Shown here piece after piece: positions 45,409 through 55,806 of a stretch of DNA of 64,000 nt. Origin of the DNA: Rhizoctonia solani (taxonomy: Eukaryota > Basidiomycota > Agaricomycetes > Cantharellales > Ceratobasidiaceae); NCBI RefSeq assembly GCF_016906535.1, contig NC_057380.1:248001-312000 (forward strand), read 5' to 3'. The notes below the pieces were generated by a model, which ran no database searches, was not told where the DNA came from, and was given only the letters and a program-made list of their open reading frames with translations. A program made the translations under genes and the position numbers. The stretch's first letter is position 1, and each line of letters opens with the position of its first letter.

Positions 45409-46412
45409 AGCACAAACTCTGACCTTGTGAAAGTTTTCGGCCAATTATGACCACTAGGCATCCTACAAGTACTATTGTTCCCGCATACATACATTGTACA
45501 TTGAATTCAGACAGATTCTTATAGCTACTGACCACAGAAAGTCGTAGGTAAAAAAAATCTTGGCAATAATTGACAGTTATTGTGTTGCAATATATTGCGA
45601 GATCTTTATTAATACCTTTTCACCCATGAATGTGAGCAAGTTTCTAATCTGGAATGATAAATACATCTGTTCATAGTGCTCAAGTCTGTCAAAGAACAAG
45701 AGTTTCGCTTGGATATCAATCGAGTTGGGGAAGTTTCACAAGCTCCCGTCGCGTTGTCTAATCTGTCCATTGGCTCACGATCATATTCCACTTGCCCTGA
45801 AACATGTTGACTTTCTTTGCATAACGGTAAATTATAACTAAATACATCGTTTGAACTTTCATAGGATAACACCTATCGTTGGTCTAGCCGGTTCAATAAA
45901 CGTACAACTTGGTACTTAATTGGCGATAGGTTCGTTGGTAACGGACCAATCGGCCTTCAAACCTTTTTGTGCTCCCAATAATAGGTGGGACTTGAAAAAG
46001 GTTTAGATTCATGCGTCGATCCTTGAATCCCGAGAAAGCCGCATAGAAGGCGGGAAGGCTAGGTTGATACAGATAGAAGAGAGCATAGATTGGGGGTCTT
46101 CCGAAAATTCCAATCTATTGCTTGCTCGGGTCACGGCTAATGGCCCATAAACAACACGGTCGAATTTCACAAAAAGAAAGAGTCTTGCTCGGTAGAGAAT
46201 GTGTCCGCAACTTTGATATCTCGCCGAAGAAGACTGCAAGGGAAGGGGCTGTATTGGGACTGCCGCATATGTTTCTGGGGGTCTGACAGCATCATCAACA
46301 ACCAGTCTTATGGACAAAATAAGAAGATATGATATGCTGGATGCTTAACGGGAAAGCACCCATGTTACTCTCAAGGCCAAACATACACGGCTACGTCGTA
46401 CGTCTCTGTAAG
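45409..46412. other. Intergenic stretch
   Basis: Nothing convincing on either strand. Frames at 45609-45872 and 46009-46317 minus lack motifs. It probably contains the 3' flank of the GNAT gene. Confidence 0.45.
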
Positions 46413-46874
46413 TTACATTAGTTCATGCGAATACGAAAGAGAGAGAGAAAGCCCACGATCATGGTCTCCTTCTTGCACGGTGGCTACATGCTTCCACCCC
46501 AGGTGCTGGTACCACCTTTGCAATTTGTCATTTCCGGCCCATACATCCAGAGCCATCGATTTCCCGAGGACTTGCAATTCCGAGACGAGCTGTTTCCCCA
46601 AGCCACGGGATTGAAATTTGGGATGAACGATGAGCGAAGAGAGGTATATATCCGGTCGAGGGGATAACCAAGGCTCAATATGGCTTGGAGCGCGGGGGTC
46701 AAGGCGACACATTCCAATCGGCCCCAATTGCAAACTCGAAAAGAGCATATAGTGCTCCACACACTCGATACCGCTCAGGACTTGCAAACTCCCAGTTTGG
46801 ATGAGCGAGTCCTGAGCGGCGTTTCGTATGATGTGTAAAGTGGGTAGATCATCCTGGGTGGCGGGTCGAAGCAT
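46413..46874 (-). CDS. GNAT-family N-acetyltransferase, 153 residues
   Basis: Transfers an acetyl group from acetyl-CoA to an amine. Single exon from ATG 46872-46874 (MLRPATQDDLPTLHIIRNAA), whose start is the typical GNAT beta1-alpha1 pattern (RPATxxDxPxL). Motif A with the acetyl-CoA loop is YLSSLIVHPKFQSRGLGKQL (the QSRGLG segment corresponds to Q/RxxGxG/A). It continues with ALDVWAGNDKLQRWYQHLGW, motif B with the usual aromatic Y-x-x-L/x-G-[FW] end, and a final beta strand. The length is normal for a minimal GNAT. The substrate cannot be told. It shares a 154-bp divergent promoter with the gene at 47029. Confidence 0.88.
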   Translation of the reverse strand: MLRPATQDDLPTLHIIRNAAQDSLIQTGSLQVLSGIECVEHYMLFSSLQLGPIGMCRLDPRAPSHIEPWLSPRPDIYLSSLIVHPKFQSRGLGKQLVSELQVLGKSMALDVWAGNDKLQRWYQHLGWKHVATVQEGDHDRGLSLSLSYSHELM

Positions 46875-47028
46875 CAGTTAAAAGAAGATGTACGTATTTG
46901 TACATATTTGGATTGCAGTGATAGGATCATCGACTGCCGATTTAGGAACGCGTGTCTCGATCGACCACGAGAGAAACGGAGATTGAAGCTGGGTCAGCTG
47001 ACTTGGGGGATTTGATTCGAACAACGAT
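46875..47028. promoter_or_regulatory. Divergent promoter between GNAT and HicA-like gene 1
   Basis: Only 154 bp separate the two ATG codons on opposite strands, so the promoters must overlap. No clear TATA box is seen. Confidence 0.5.
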
Positions 47029-50000
47029 ATGCCGACGGTGGTGAGTTCGCGGACGTTGGTGCCCATTGGACGGCGAATTCGCAATGCACCGGAAGATTCG
47101 GACGCGTCCAAGGCCATTGTGCTCCGACGCAAACAGCAGAATGACACGGAGGATCTGTCCAAAGCATTGATCATTCGCCCTTCACACGATGCCAAAGACG
47201 ACCGCCAGGCCTTGGTTCTCTATCGCAAAAAGGGCGCACAGGAAATGCTACGCGAACTTGTTGGTAAATACATTTATTATTCTCCCATTGTTCTCGACTG
47301 ACGCGTCCCCAGCATGGCACAAGAGTTCTGCCCTTCTCCCCCCTTTCAAGCTCGACGATCTCTTGCGTATCGCAGATTCACAGTTCATGGCTTGCTTGAG
47401 CGAACTCCAGAATCTACAAGATCCCCTATACTTCTTTGATGATATCACCGAAACCATCGAACACACTCGCGAATATGTCTTGTTCACCGAGCATGGTGGC
47501 AGCGACCCTACACAAAATCCACAGTTTGTTACGTCAGCTATTGCTTATCGGTAAGCCTCTCCGAATTACGTCTGTACTCGCCCCGCTCATTTGCTATTTC
47601 TGGCATAGCATCCACAATGCTTATTTCAAGACCGCCGCCTGGAAGTATGTCCGTGACCATGCGAAGCTACTCAAAGACCTCGAATTGGATGATTCGAATA
47701 TCTTTGCCCAAATCAAGGCCAACCCGGCGTTGTCTACCGCATATCTCGAGCTTCATGGTATGCTCAAGCTCATCGAGGCGTCTGGCCAAAAGGAACTGGG
47801 TTTACTGGCTGCCGCTACTAGTACGTTCTTTCAATACTCTTACTACTTTGCTAACCTGCCACAGAACACTACATGCGACATGTCAAAGAATCCAGTAACG
47901 GACTCGTCTGGGATCCCGAAGCTGGTCTCAAACTTCACAAGTCATTGGTCGATACCATTATTATCGAGATGGTCTTTCCCCAAGCCCGCTACGAGCTAAG
48001 TATCCTTATGCTTTGCTTGCGTGACGCCATTGCCTTGGGGAACTACAAAACCACGGACCGGTTCGACCAGAGCGTATTCGACGCGATTGGAGATTTATCC
48101 GTGCGTCTCTCTCTCCGTCCCTCACTACCTGTCTTTGAATGCTCTACCTTGCAGGTAACCCTCCAACTGCTCGACATGATAGAGGCCCCCATTTCAAATC
48201 CAGAGGCCAAATCGTGGAGGGCACAACAGCCTACGAACATGACCGACGCGTTTTCCGCTACTTATCGCGCTAGTATGGGCGCTGCTAGTCATGTAGCCGG
48301 GATTGCAAACTTGGTCGAGCCATTGACCAAGACCAAGACCCCAGCTGTGTTAGAGAAGATATGGGAGACGATCAATCAGGTACGTTTTCCAATCAAAATT
48401 CAACCCTCTACCGGGGTTTTGCCCCCCTTTTTAAACAGGCCCACCGTTAATAATGATTGACCGCTAATAATCTCACTTCCCAGACATATGTGGCGCGCGC
48501 TGGGATGGATGTCGACATCCTGTGGGGTCTCGAAGATAGCATGAATCCCGAACCTCAATGGTCCGCCTGGGCCCTCACATCCACGAAATTGGGGGACGAC
48601 GAGGCCGAGAAGAACCGGCGCGCCCTCGTCCGGAAAACCCACCCACGCGACGACCTTCCGGGACGTAAACAGCGTCTGCTGGCGATCGCTGCCGAGCCGA
48701 CCCAATCCGACGATATACCCCCCGGGTTGGTTTCTGACACCGAGGATGAGGACATCCAGGAGTGGGAGACGGAAGATGATGCGTATTCAGAGGGAGAGGA
48801 GGTGGGGGAAGAGGAGCAGAGCTATTGGGACCAGATTTTGAAGAATCACAAAGAGCAAGAGAGGAAGCGCGAGGCTGACAAGGCCAAGGAGAAGGAAAAG
48901 GAGAAGGAGAAGAGTCCAGAGGGGAGGATGAATCCTTTTAAAACCTTGTTTCGTTCTCTTAAAGGTGCGCTCTATCCTTTTGATTATTTTCCCTTGTACT
49001 CATACACGGGAACAGGTCGGTTCTTGACAAAAGATCCGGCCTTGTCCGTCGAACCCCAGCCGCTCCAGCCCGATTTTGAATCCGACGATGAGCAAGATGA
49101 ACATGGCGACCACCCAGCCAAAGAAGAAGAAGAAAAAGACCAAGAAGAAGCCGGCTGGAGGTGCTGGAGGGGATGACGATATGCCCGGGCTTATCCCCAC
49201 ATATCCGTACCGACACACACCGGCCGATCTGCCTGCCCTGATTCCGCTCAGCGTCGCGAACGAGCGGTTAAAGGCCAAGCAGTCGAGCGCGGGGGGGCTA
49301 AGAGCTGAGGCGAAAAAGCCGAGTGTGACGGTTGAGGAGTTGGAGGATCCTGATGCCGGTGGGGCGGGCGGTGGTGGTGCGGGTGGAGGGAAAAAGAAGA
49401 AAAAGGTGGGTCTATGCGCTTTATCTCTGTTCCCTCTGTGGTCGTCTTCCCCCTTTCTACTCCCTTTCCTCCTCTTTCCTATTCGCGAAAACGCGGCTGG
49501 CTGATACGTCCCCTGAGCAGAAGAAGAAAAAGACGAAAAAGGCCGGCGAACAGGAACAACAGGAAGATGAAGACGACGACGAAGGCAGGCCGTCTACACC
49601 CCCTCCCCCTCCCGCTCGCTCTGCATCTGCCTCGGCGTCCAAGTCGCCCACCAAGACCAAAGGCGCCAAATCGCCCAAGTCTCCGTCGGGCAGTCTGGGC
49701 GGGGCCGCGGCGTCCCTGTCCTCGCTCTACACCCCCCAACCCGAAACCGCGCAATCGGCCCAGTCGTACCTCAAATCAGAGGGCATCGCGCCCAAGTCCA
49801 AGACCAAGTCTCGTCCCGAGGAATCCCAGCTGGACAAGCTCGGATCGTTCATGTCCCGTACGTTTGGGCGACAAAAAGGAGCAGCAACAACAACAGGAGG
49901 AAGAGGAAGGGGTGGAAAGGAGCGGAGTGGCTGATCGGTTAGTGTCGTATATGAAGAGCGTCAGAGCCAAGGCGATCCCGGCCTGGGAGAAGATTCTGGG

Positions 50001-50591
50001 CGTGGATGATACCAAGGGACAGGGCGGATTGGAGTGGAATGAATTTGTCAAGGTTAGTATATTTGTTTGTTTGGTTTTTCTGCGGGGGGCTTAAATTAAT
50101 TTGGCTCTGATCTGCGTCCCTGGGGGTGATTTACATGATGACCTTGTCGATCTTGATGGATGGATGGACGGACGAATTGGGTGATAATGTGCAGGCGATG
50201 ATTGAGCTTGGGTTCGAGTACGACGAGTCTTCGGCTGGGAGTCGTGTCCGGTTTGATCCTCCTGATAAAAAGGACAAGGTAAGCTCGGTTTGATATTCGT
50301 CGGGGACGTTTTGGTTAACTCTGGTTTGGTATATAGTCGTATACGGTGCATAAACGTAAGTTTATCCTTCCTATACTACTTGAATAGACTGATCGACAAC
50401 TGATATCTTGGCTCCTTTGTTCAGCTCACCCGGTGAGTCTGCTCTACCCGAGAGCGAATGAAAGGAACTAAACACCCGTACAGGACCCATGGTTGCATCC
50501 CAAGCGCGTCAAAGACATTGCTCGCGATCTCAAGAAGATGTATGGCTTTGACGAAAAGATGTTGGCAGGTCTTTCTGACAAGACTTCGTGA
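47029..50591 (+). CDS. Large hypothetical protein with C-terminal HicA-like domain (gene 1 of tandem pair)
   Basis: Start ATG 47029 (MPTVVSSRTLVPIGRRIRNA), stop TGA 50589-50591, about 11 exons. The N-terminal about 400 residues are helical and conserved-looking (FFDDITETIEHTREYV, YLELHGMLKLIEASGQKELG, HYMRHVKESSNGLVWDPEAG, NMTDAFSATYRASMGAASH). Then come acidic (DTEDEDIQEWETEDD) and Lys-rich linkers and a Ser/Pro/Lys stretch. The C-terminal domain reads IPAWEKILGV, LEWNEFVKAMIELGF, SRVRFDPPDK, SYTVHKPHPDPWLHP, KDIARDLKKMYGF. This resembles the HicA fold: a helix before LGF, then a GS...F strand, an HxPHP strand and a final helix. Two frame changes (near 49020-49180 and 49860-49920) cannot be solved with confident introns. 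The function is unknown; RNA binding is inference from the fold. Confidence 0.65.
50425..50432 (+). other. 8-nt microexon in HicA-like gene 1
   Basis: CTCACCCG is flanked by AG on the left and GTGAGT on the right. It is needed to join GTGCATAAAC to GACCCATGG in frame, giving HKPHPDPW. The paralogue has the same 8-nt exon at 52748-52755. Confidence 0.75.
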
Positions 50592-50932
50592 TGGTAACCG
50601 TCCTTCTTTCCCCCTTTCTTTCGAGATGTATCGAATTATGTTTAACTGCGAAATGAATTCGAAATCCCTTTCGAGTATTTAACGCACACGAAGGTTGGGC
50701 TTCCCCCGCTCCCCCGTCTCTTTCCTCGTATGTCATCATTGTTCTCGAATATTTATTCTTATTACTCTTTCCCCGTGTCGATCCTTTCTCCAAAAACGGA
50801 AATCCTTTAAGGGTCCCCTTCATTGCCATAGCGCGCGCTCGGGTTTAAAGTGATTTAATCGATTTCTCGATCACTTACAACCACCATCTTGAATTACTAC
50901 GCCACGAGACCCACATTGCCCTCGGACAGACC
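50592..50932. other. Tandem intergenic region
   Basis: This holds the 3' flank of gene 1 and promoter of gene 2. No TATA box or other gene is clear. Confidence 0.45.
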
Positions 50933-52925
50933 ATGTCCCGCCAACCTACTACGCGCTCCATGACCCAGGACGAACACTGGCCCACGCTCGGTGCCGCAGC
51001 TGCCAAGATCTCCGTTTCTGGTGAGTTGCCACTCGAGACTCTCCCACCGCCCGTTGCACACGCTGACCTCCCCCGGATCCACCGTTAGGCTCCAAACCTG
51101 TTCCCCCGCTCGTTCGCAGGTGAGTGATCGGTTATTCATTTGAACCGCGCGTTGGGATGAATGCTAAAGAACTGCTGTTTCATAGCCGGCCTGCGCGAGT
51201 GGCAACTCGACAGATTCGGGTCAGGGCTTTGCAAAGGCTTTAACTGGTAAGTCTCTCCTTTTCTACGCCCATGAAACATCTGAGTACGAACCTGAAGCAG
51301 GAGTGGGGGATCACAAATTGACGACTGGGGCGGGTATCAATGTACGCGTTCTTGCCCGTGAATCCCTTCGGAGCGCTTTTAATCACTCACTGCGATTATA
51401 GATTGCGCCTCCGATCAGAATCACGACTCACAGTTCAGATGTACGATTGTCCCCTCCACCTGAAGCTAGAGTGGCTACTTGGAGCGAGATTGCGAGGAGA
51501 CTGACTCCACCTCCATTGGCTGCTTCGCCTGTTCTCTCGTCTGCTATTGCTGTTGCTGTCGTCCTTCCCAAGGCGAATGTTGTCCGTACCCCTACCACGT
51601 CCTCTTCCACCGCTACCATCACCACTACCAGGCGATCCATACCCCCAACCCAACGTAAGTGACCTTGGCTCGATGTGGTTGCTCATGGGCGCTTAAATGT
51701 ATGTTTAGTCGCCATTCCCGCCCCAACCGACAATTTCCCTCCCTTGCCGTTGTCGCCCTCGCCGGCCGTCCTGAACAAAGATACCAAACCTGGCCCAACG
51801 CGCAAGAACTCGTATGCAACTGCTACTATTGCCGCGGCCGTGACCGCTACGACCACCAAGGCGCGACCAGCTGTCAATATCGTAACGACCAGCGCTTATG
51901 TCGGTTCCATGGGCAGTGTTTCGGAAAGGTACGGCTGTGATCGATAGATGAGATCGTGTTTGCGGTTCGATTGATTCGTTTTTGGCAGCCCCGTGTCGTA
52001 CATTACTCCCAAATCGAGGGGGAAGGTGATTACGTTGAATATTGGGGGTGCCAGCCCGCGTGTATCGAGTGCGAGACCCGAAAGCCCCGCGGTGGCTCCT
52101 TCTCAGAACGGCCTTCCTCGGGCTTCTATGCACGCCAAGCATCGTAGCACGCCGACTAACATGCTTAGTCCGCCTGTGATTCCAGGACGCAATCGTAGCG
52201 CGAGTGTTGCGAGTGTTTCGTCCGTTGCGACAAGTATCGCAACGAGCGTTATCACCACCTCGTCTCGTGGACCTGCATCCTCAAAGACGTCAGTTTGCCA
52301 TACCCCAACGAACGACGATACGGAATGGGAGCGCAGGTTGACTGAACTAGCTCAGAATATGTCAGCAAAAGAACGTGCTGGCTGGGAGAAGATTCTCAGG
52401 TGCGACCCAAAGGATACGAGCAAGATGAAATGGAGCGCTTTCAACAAGGTATGAGCCATATGTGCTCTTCTTTAGTGACAGTAAGATCAATTTGGTCTGG
52501 TCTAGGCGTTGACAGCTTTGGGCTTCAAGGCTCAAGCGCGTGGGGGAAGTGAGACGGAATATACGCCCGATCCAGAATACTTTGGAACCAAGGTACGTTC
52601 TATTCATTCGCCTTCTAGCACTCCTTATGTTTACTTTTTTTTTTGCAATTTAGGCTCAACCGATATCTTACCATCGTCGTAAGTAGAGTTGCTCGCTGGC
52701 TGTGATTGAGTTCTAATTGATTGACCTGATTTGCATTCCATCATTAGCTCACCCTGTAAGTTCTTGTTCCTTCATAATTACAATCAAGGGCTGACCTGGG
52801 CTGAAAAGGGTGCCGATTTCACACTCGGGGATCTCAAGGCCAAATCGAACAGTTTCAGGACGCAGTATCCTTGTGCAGTTAGAGTACTTCACGAGGCTTG
52901 GGGGCTCGTTGATACCCGTAGGTAA
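50933..52925 (+). CDS. Ser/Thr/Pro-rich protein with C-terminal HicA-like domain (gene 2 of tandem pair)
   Basis: Start ATG 50933-50935 (MSRQPTTRSMTQDEHWPTLG), stop TAA 52923-52925, about ten exons. Most of the protein is low-complexity Ser/Thr/Ala/Pro (TPTTSSSTATITTTRRSI, NRSASVASVSSVATSIATS), so it is likely disordered. The end matches gene 1: AKERAGWEKILRCDPKDTSK, MKWSAFNKALTALGFKAQ, GGSETEYTPDP, AQPISYHRPHP, then GADFTLGDLKAKSNSF and a divergent tail ending WGLVDTRR. Intron positions after the FNK, after the TK before AQPISYHR, and around the 8-nt PHP exon are the same as in gene 1. There is no signal peptide. Function unknown. The final exon is weaker than in gene 1, so the last helix may be altered. 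Confidence 0.65.
52748..52755 (+). other. 8-nt microexon in HicA-like gene 2
   Basis: CTCACCCT lies between AG and GTAAGT. It joins TACCATCGTC to the last exon in frame, giving YHRPHP. Its position and phase equal those of the microexon at 50425-50432. Confidence 0.7.
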
Positions 52926-53958
52926 TGACATGGATGTTTATAACCAAGGCGGAAATTGTGTGTATTGGATCTGTACCTATTCTTCTTGAGTTTGTATGTT
53001 GTTTTACTTGGGCTCATGTCGCTCTTTTGTTTCATCTCCCTGGTATTCTGTCATGTCTGGAATAATGAATCGAATTTTTATTTAGCAAAGTGTGATTGCC
53101 TTAATTGGCTACTTTAGTTGTACATTGTTGTTACCGACCTGGATTGGTAATCGTCAAGGTAGATACATGCGCATTTACCGACATCTCGAAACCCCAACCC
53201 GTATTCGCTTACACTTGGACTGGCATTACACATCAATGAGCGGCACCCACTGAGGCTCGGCAAGGATTCTTTGATACCGCTCTGAATCAAGACTTTTAAA
53301 TGTTTTTAATTTAGATATATGTGCTCTGGCCCGAACCGCGATAGGGACCTTCGTTGACGATTACGTCATCCGCATATATCGATTACTCAACCCAGGTGAG
53401 CTTCACCTGTACTCACCTAAAGGGGCTATGTGTGGGCGAAACCAACAATACACGAGATCAAGAGGAAATGGTGAGGGTTGCAGCATGAATCGCCAACATA
53501 TTACTACTGGCCTGCTTCCGTGTTCCGCTAGGTCGTCTTAAGAACTATGGTATTTCAAGTGAGCTATGTACAAAGTCTACGTCGAATGGGAGAGTGAAGC
53601 CTGAGACCTTATTATGTTAGACTCAAACCAAAAAAAGACACTAGATGTTCATACGGTAAAGAGAGGGATGCATAGTGGTAGAATGAGAATGAATATCCGT
53701 GTATACAGGGACGTAATAAACACATGCGACTTGGAAGCGCACCCTCGTGCACCCGCTACTCTAACGGTAATCTAGTTATCTACAGAGTACGAGTCTATAG
53801 TGATAAATAAAGCGTACAACCTCGGCGGGTCTTTCTAAAAGCCTCCAGTGGCTGACAAAATACTTCCGATCGTTTTGTGCATACACACGTATAAACTGCA
53901 CGACGAGTAGACAAGTGGTCTCGGCTAAGCCTCGTGCTATACCCTATCTCTTGACTCC

Positions 53959-54118
53959 TAGTACCAGCCCATTTTCTTCTTACTATAACGTAACCAATAG
54001 ATAACATGCTCAGCAAGCTACTTGCATCCTCTGGATCATTTGGTTCGTCTGGAAATTCCTCCCTTGGTTGATCAATGAGAACCAGAGGATCAGGGCGTTT
54101 GGTATTAGAGCCAGACAT
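53959..54118 (-). CDS. Possible start of a small hypothetical gene
   Basis: A true ATG at 54116-54118 opens MSGSNTKRPDPLVLIDQPRE with an acidic follow-up (EFPDEPNDPEDA), then a hydrophobic run. It looks more protein-like than chance, but the frame then turns Arg/Cys-rich without a known motif and no intron could be fixed. Confidence 0.2.
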
Positions 54119-55221
54119 GCAGGACCTTTCAAACTTTCGAATATCACAAAGAACAAAGTGGTTTTCAGCATGAATTCATTGTTTTAAAGCTCATCAGTGG
54201 CTCAGTCTGGCGGGGCGAACTTATGGGTGACCCGGACGCGCGTTTCAGCGCTTTGAGGCAGCAAGGGGTCGGCCGCATATGATATGATTCGAATGTTTGG
54301 GTCTAAACAAAGCTTATCTCTCGACTCCGGATTTATTACTGGCGTAGCCCTCCGTTGCGATTTCAACCTAGTCTTCATTGGTCACCCAGATCTGCCTGGC
54401 GATGTTTGTTTCACACTGGGAAAGTTACATCCCTATAGCTGCTCAAGACCAATGGTTGCACCAGTTGAGGAAGCAATTATCAACATAACTGCAGATGCTG
54501 GCCCATCATCCATCCTCATTCTTGAATAAACACATTCAATTTTAACACGACTCGAAGATCGCTCGCATTGGCGAAGCTTAATTACGGGTCACATCAAAGA
54601 TGAATTTCGACTAAAAATAGGTGGTGTCTGTCAACAATCCACCCTAAGGAGTTGGAACATTGTGTTAAGAACGTACTTTGGTATTCTTCCGCTGCCGCCT
54701 CCCGAGCTAATCTTGCCTTAGAATGCTTCCTACGTCTAACGAACATCAAGCAAAAACAAGGGTCACCGTCAATTCTTTTCTGGAGACCTTCGTCAATGAC
54801 GCTCACAACGCTAGACTACACGAGCCCACAGAAGCCTCGGTCCACGCCCATTTATATGATATACAGGTATCAATAGGTCGTAAAGTAGTCTTCTTGTTTA
54901 TTCACCTGGCATCTCTACACAATCCTTGGTATAATGGGCACACCTTTGCTTGGGGTTGAGGTCGATGCGACTCGTTGGGCTTCTATTGAGGAAGGGATCC
55001 GTCGCATGCTCACTTAATTGGATAACTGTAAACACATGACCTTTGGTGATTATGAGAGATGAACCGATCATATTCACGCATTGAATTCCAGTCAATTTAC
55101 TTTCTGGGAAAACAATCTAACCTTATATCAAATGTCGGGTACCTACCCACATACCCGAGCATTGTCCACATCATAGGCCAGAAATTCAATTTCCATCAAT
55201 AGTTAGAGCCATACATATTTC

Positions 55222-55806
55222 AGCATGGACGTCGAATGAATGGCCAACTCTATGCATGTAAATACTGCTTACAGAAACTTCCAGAGCCCCGCACCGTCAA
55301 TACAGCCCAATTTCAACTTCATCTTCTCGATGGGATTGCGGCTTATGCCGGTGATTTGCGGCATTTACGAACGGACAATGCCCACTTAAGTTGATCCGAG
55401 AGGACTATATATTCACCCCATATGATGGGCCTTCCACACCTATAGGCTACAAGGATGCCTTATTTGACAGGTGGCTTGGATCGATACGCAAGAGTTCATC
55501 CTTAAATAGGGACATGGCTGCTTCTGAGCGATGCTAGATCACGATGAAGCTAAAGATGGAAGGAATAGGGAAGAGGCCGAAGTGGAGGTTCAGCAAGGCA
55601 GGAGACAGAGATCGGGTTTGGTAGAGAAGATACTAGAGGCTCCTTTCACGTCCCATGCTGAGAAATTTGAATCTGACGATGACTGGGTAGACCCTACCCC
55701 TCAGGGAGTCAATCTCTGCTTGAGTGGGGCTCAAGTACCCAAACTCCATTCGAACGTTCTGGCGTTTTGTGACATAATCTCTGATACCACCGGTGTAATT
55801 CGGTGA
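55222..55806 (+). pseudogene. Decayed coding segment with a zinc-finger-like start
   Basis: The frame from 55225 reads QHGRRMNGQLYACKYCLQKL then EPRTVNTAQFQLHLLDGIAA. The CKYC pair followed by a spaced His could be half of a zinc finger. A one-base shift after NAHLS gives KLIREDYIFTPYDGPSTPIG and then a stop. A third frame gives EEAEVEVQQGRRQRSGLVEK and DDDWVDPTPQGVNLCLSG. Three successive frames with coding-like composition suggest an old disabled gene; its family is unknown. Confidence 0.35.

Noticed and set aside
49457..49754. Minus-strand frames within HicA-like gene 1
   Set aside because: They are mirrors of the Pro/Ser/Lys-rich coding exon.
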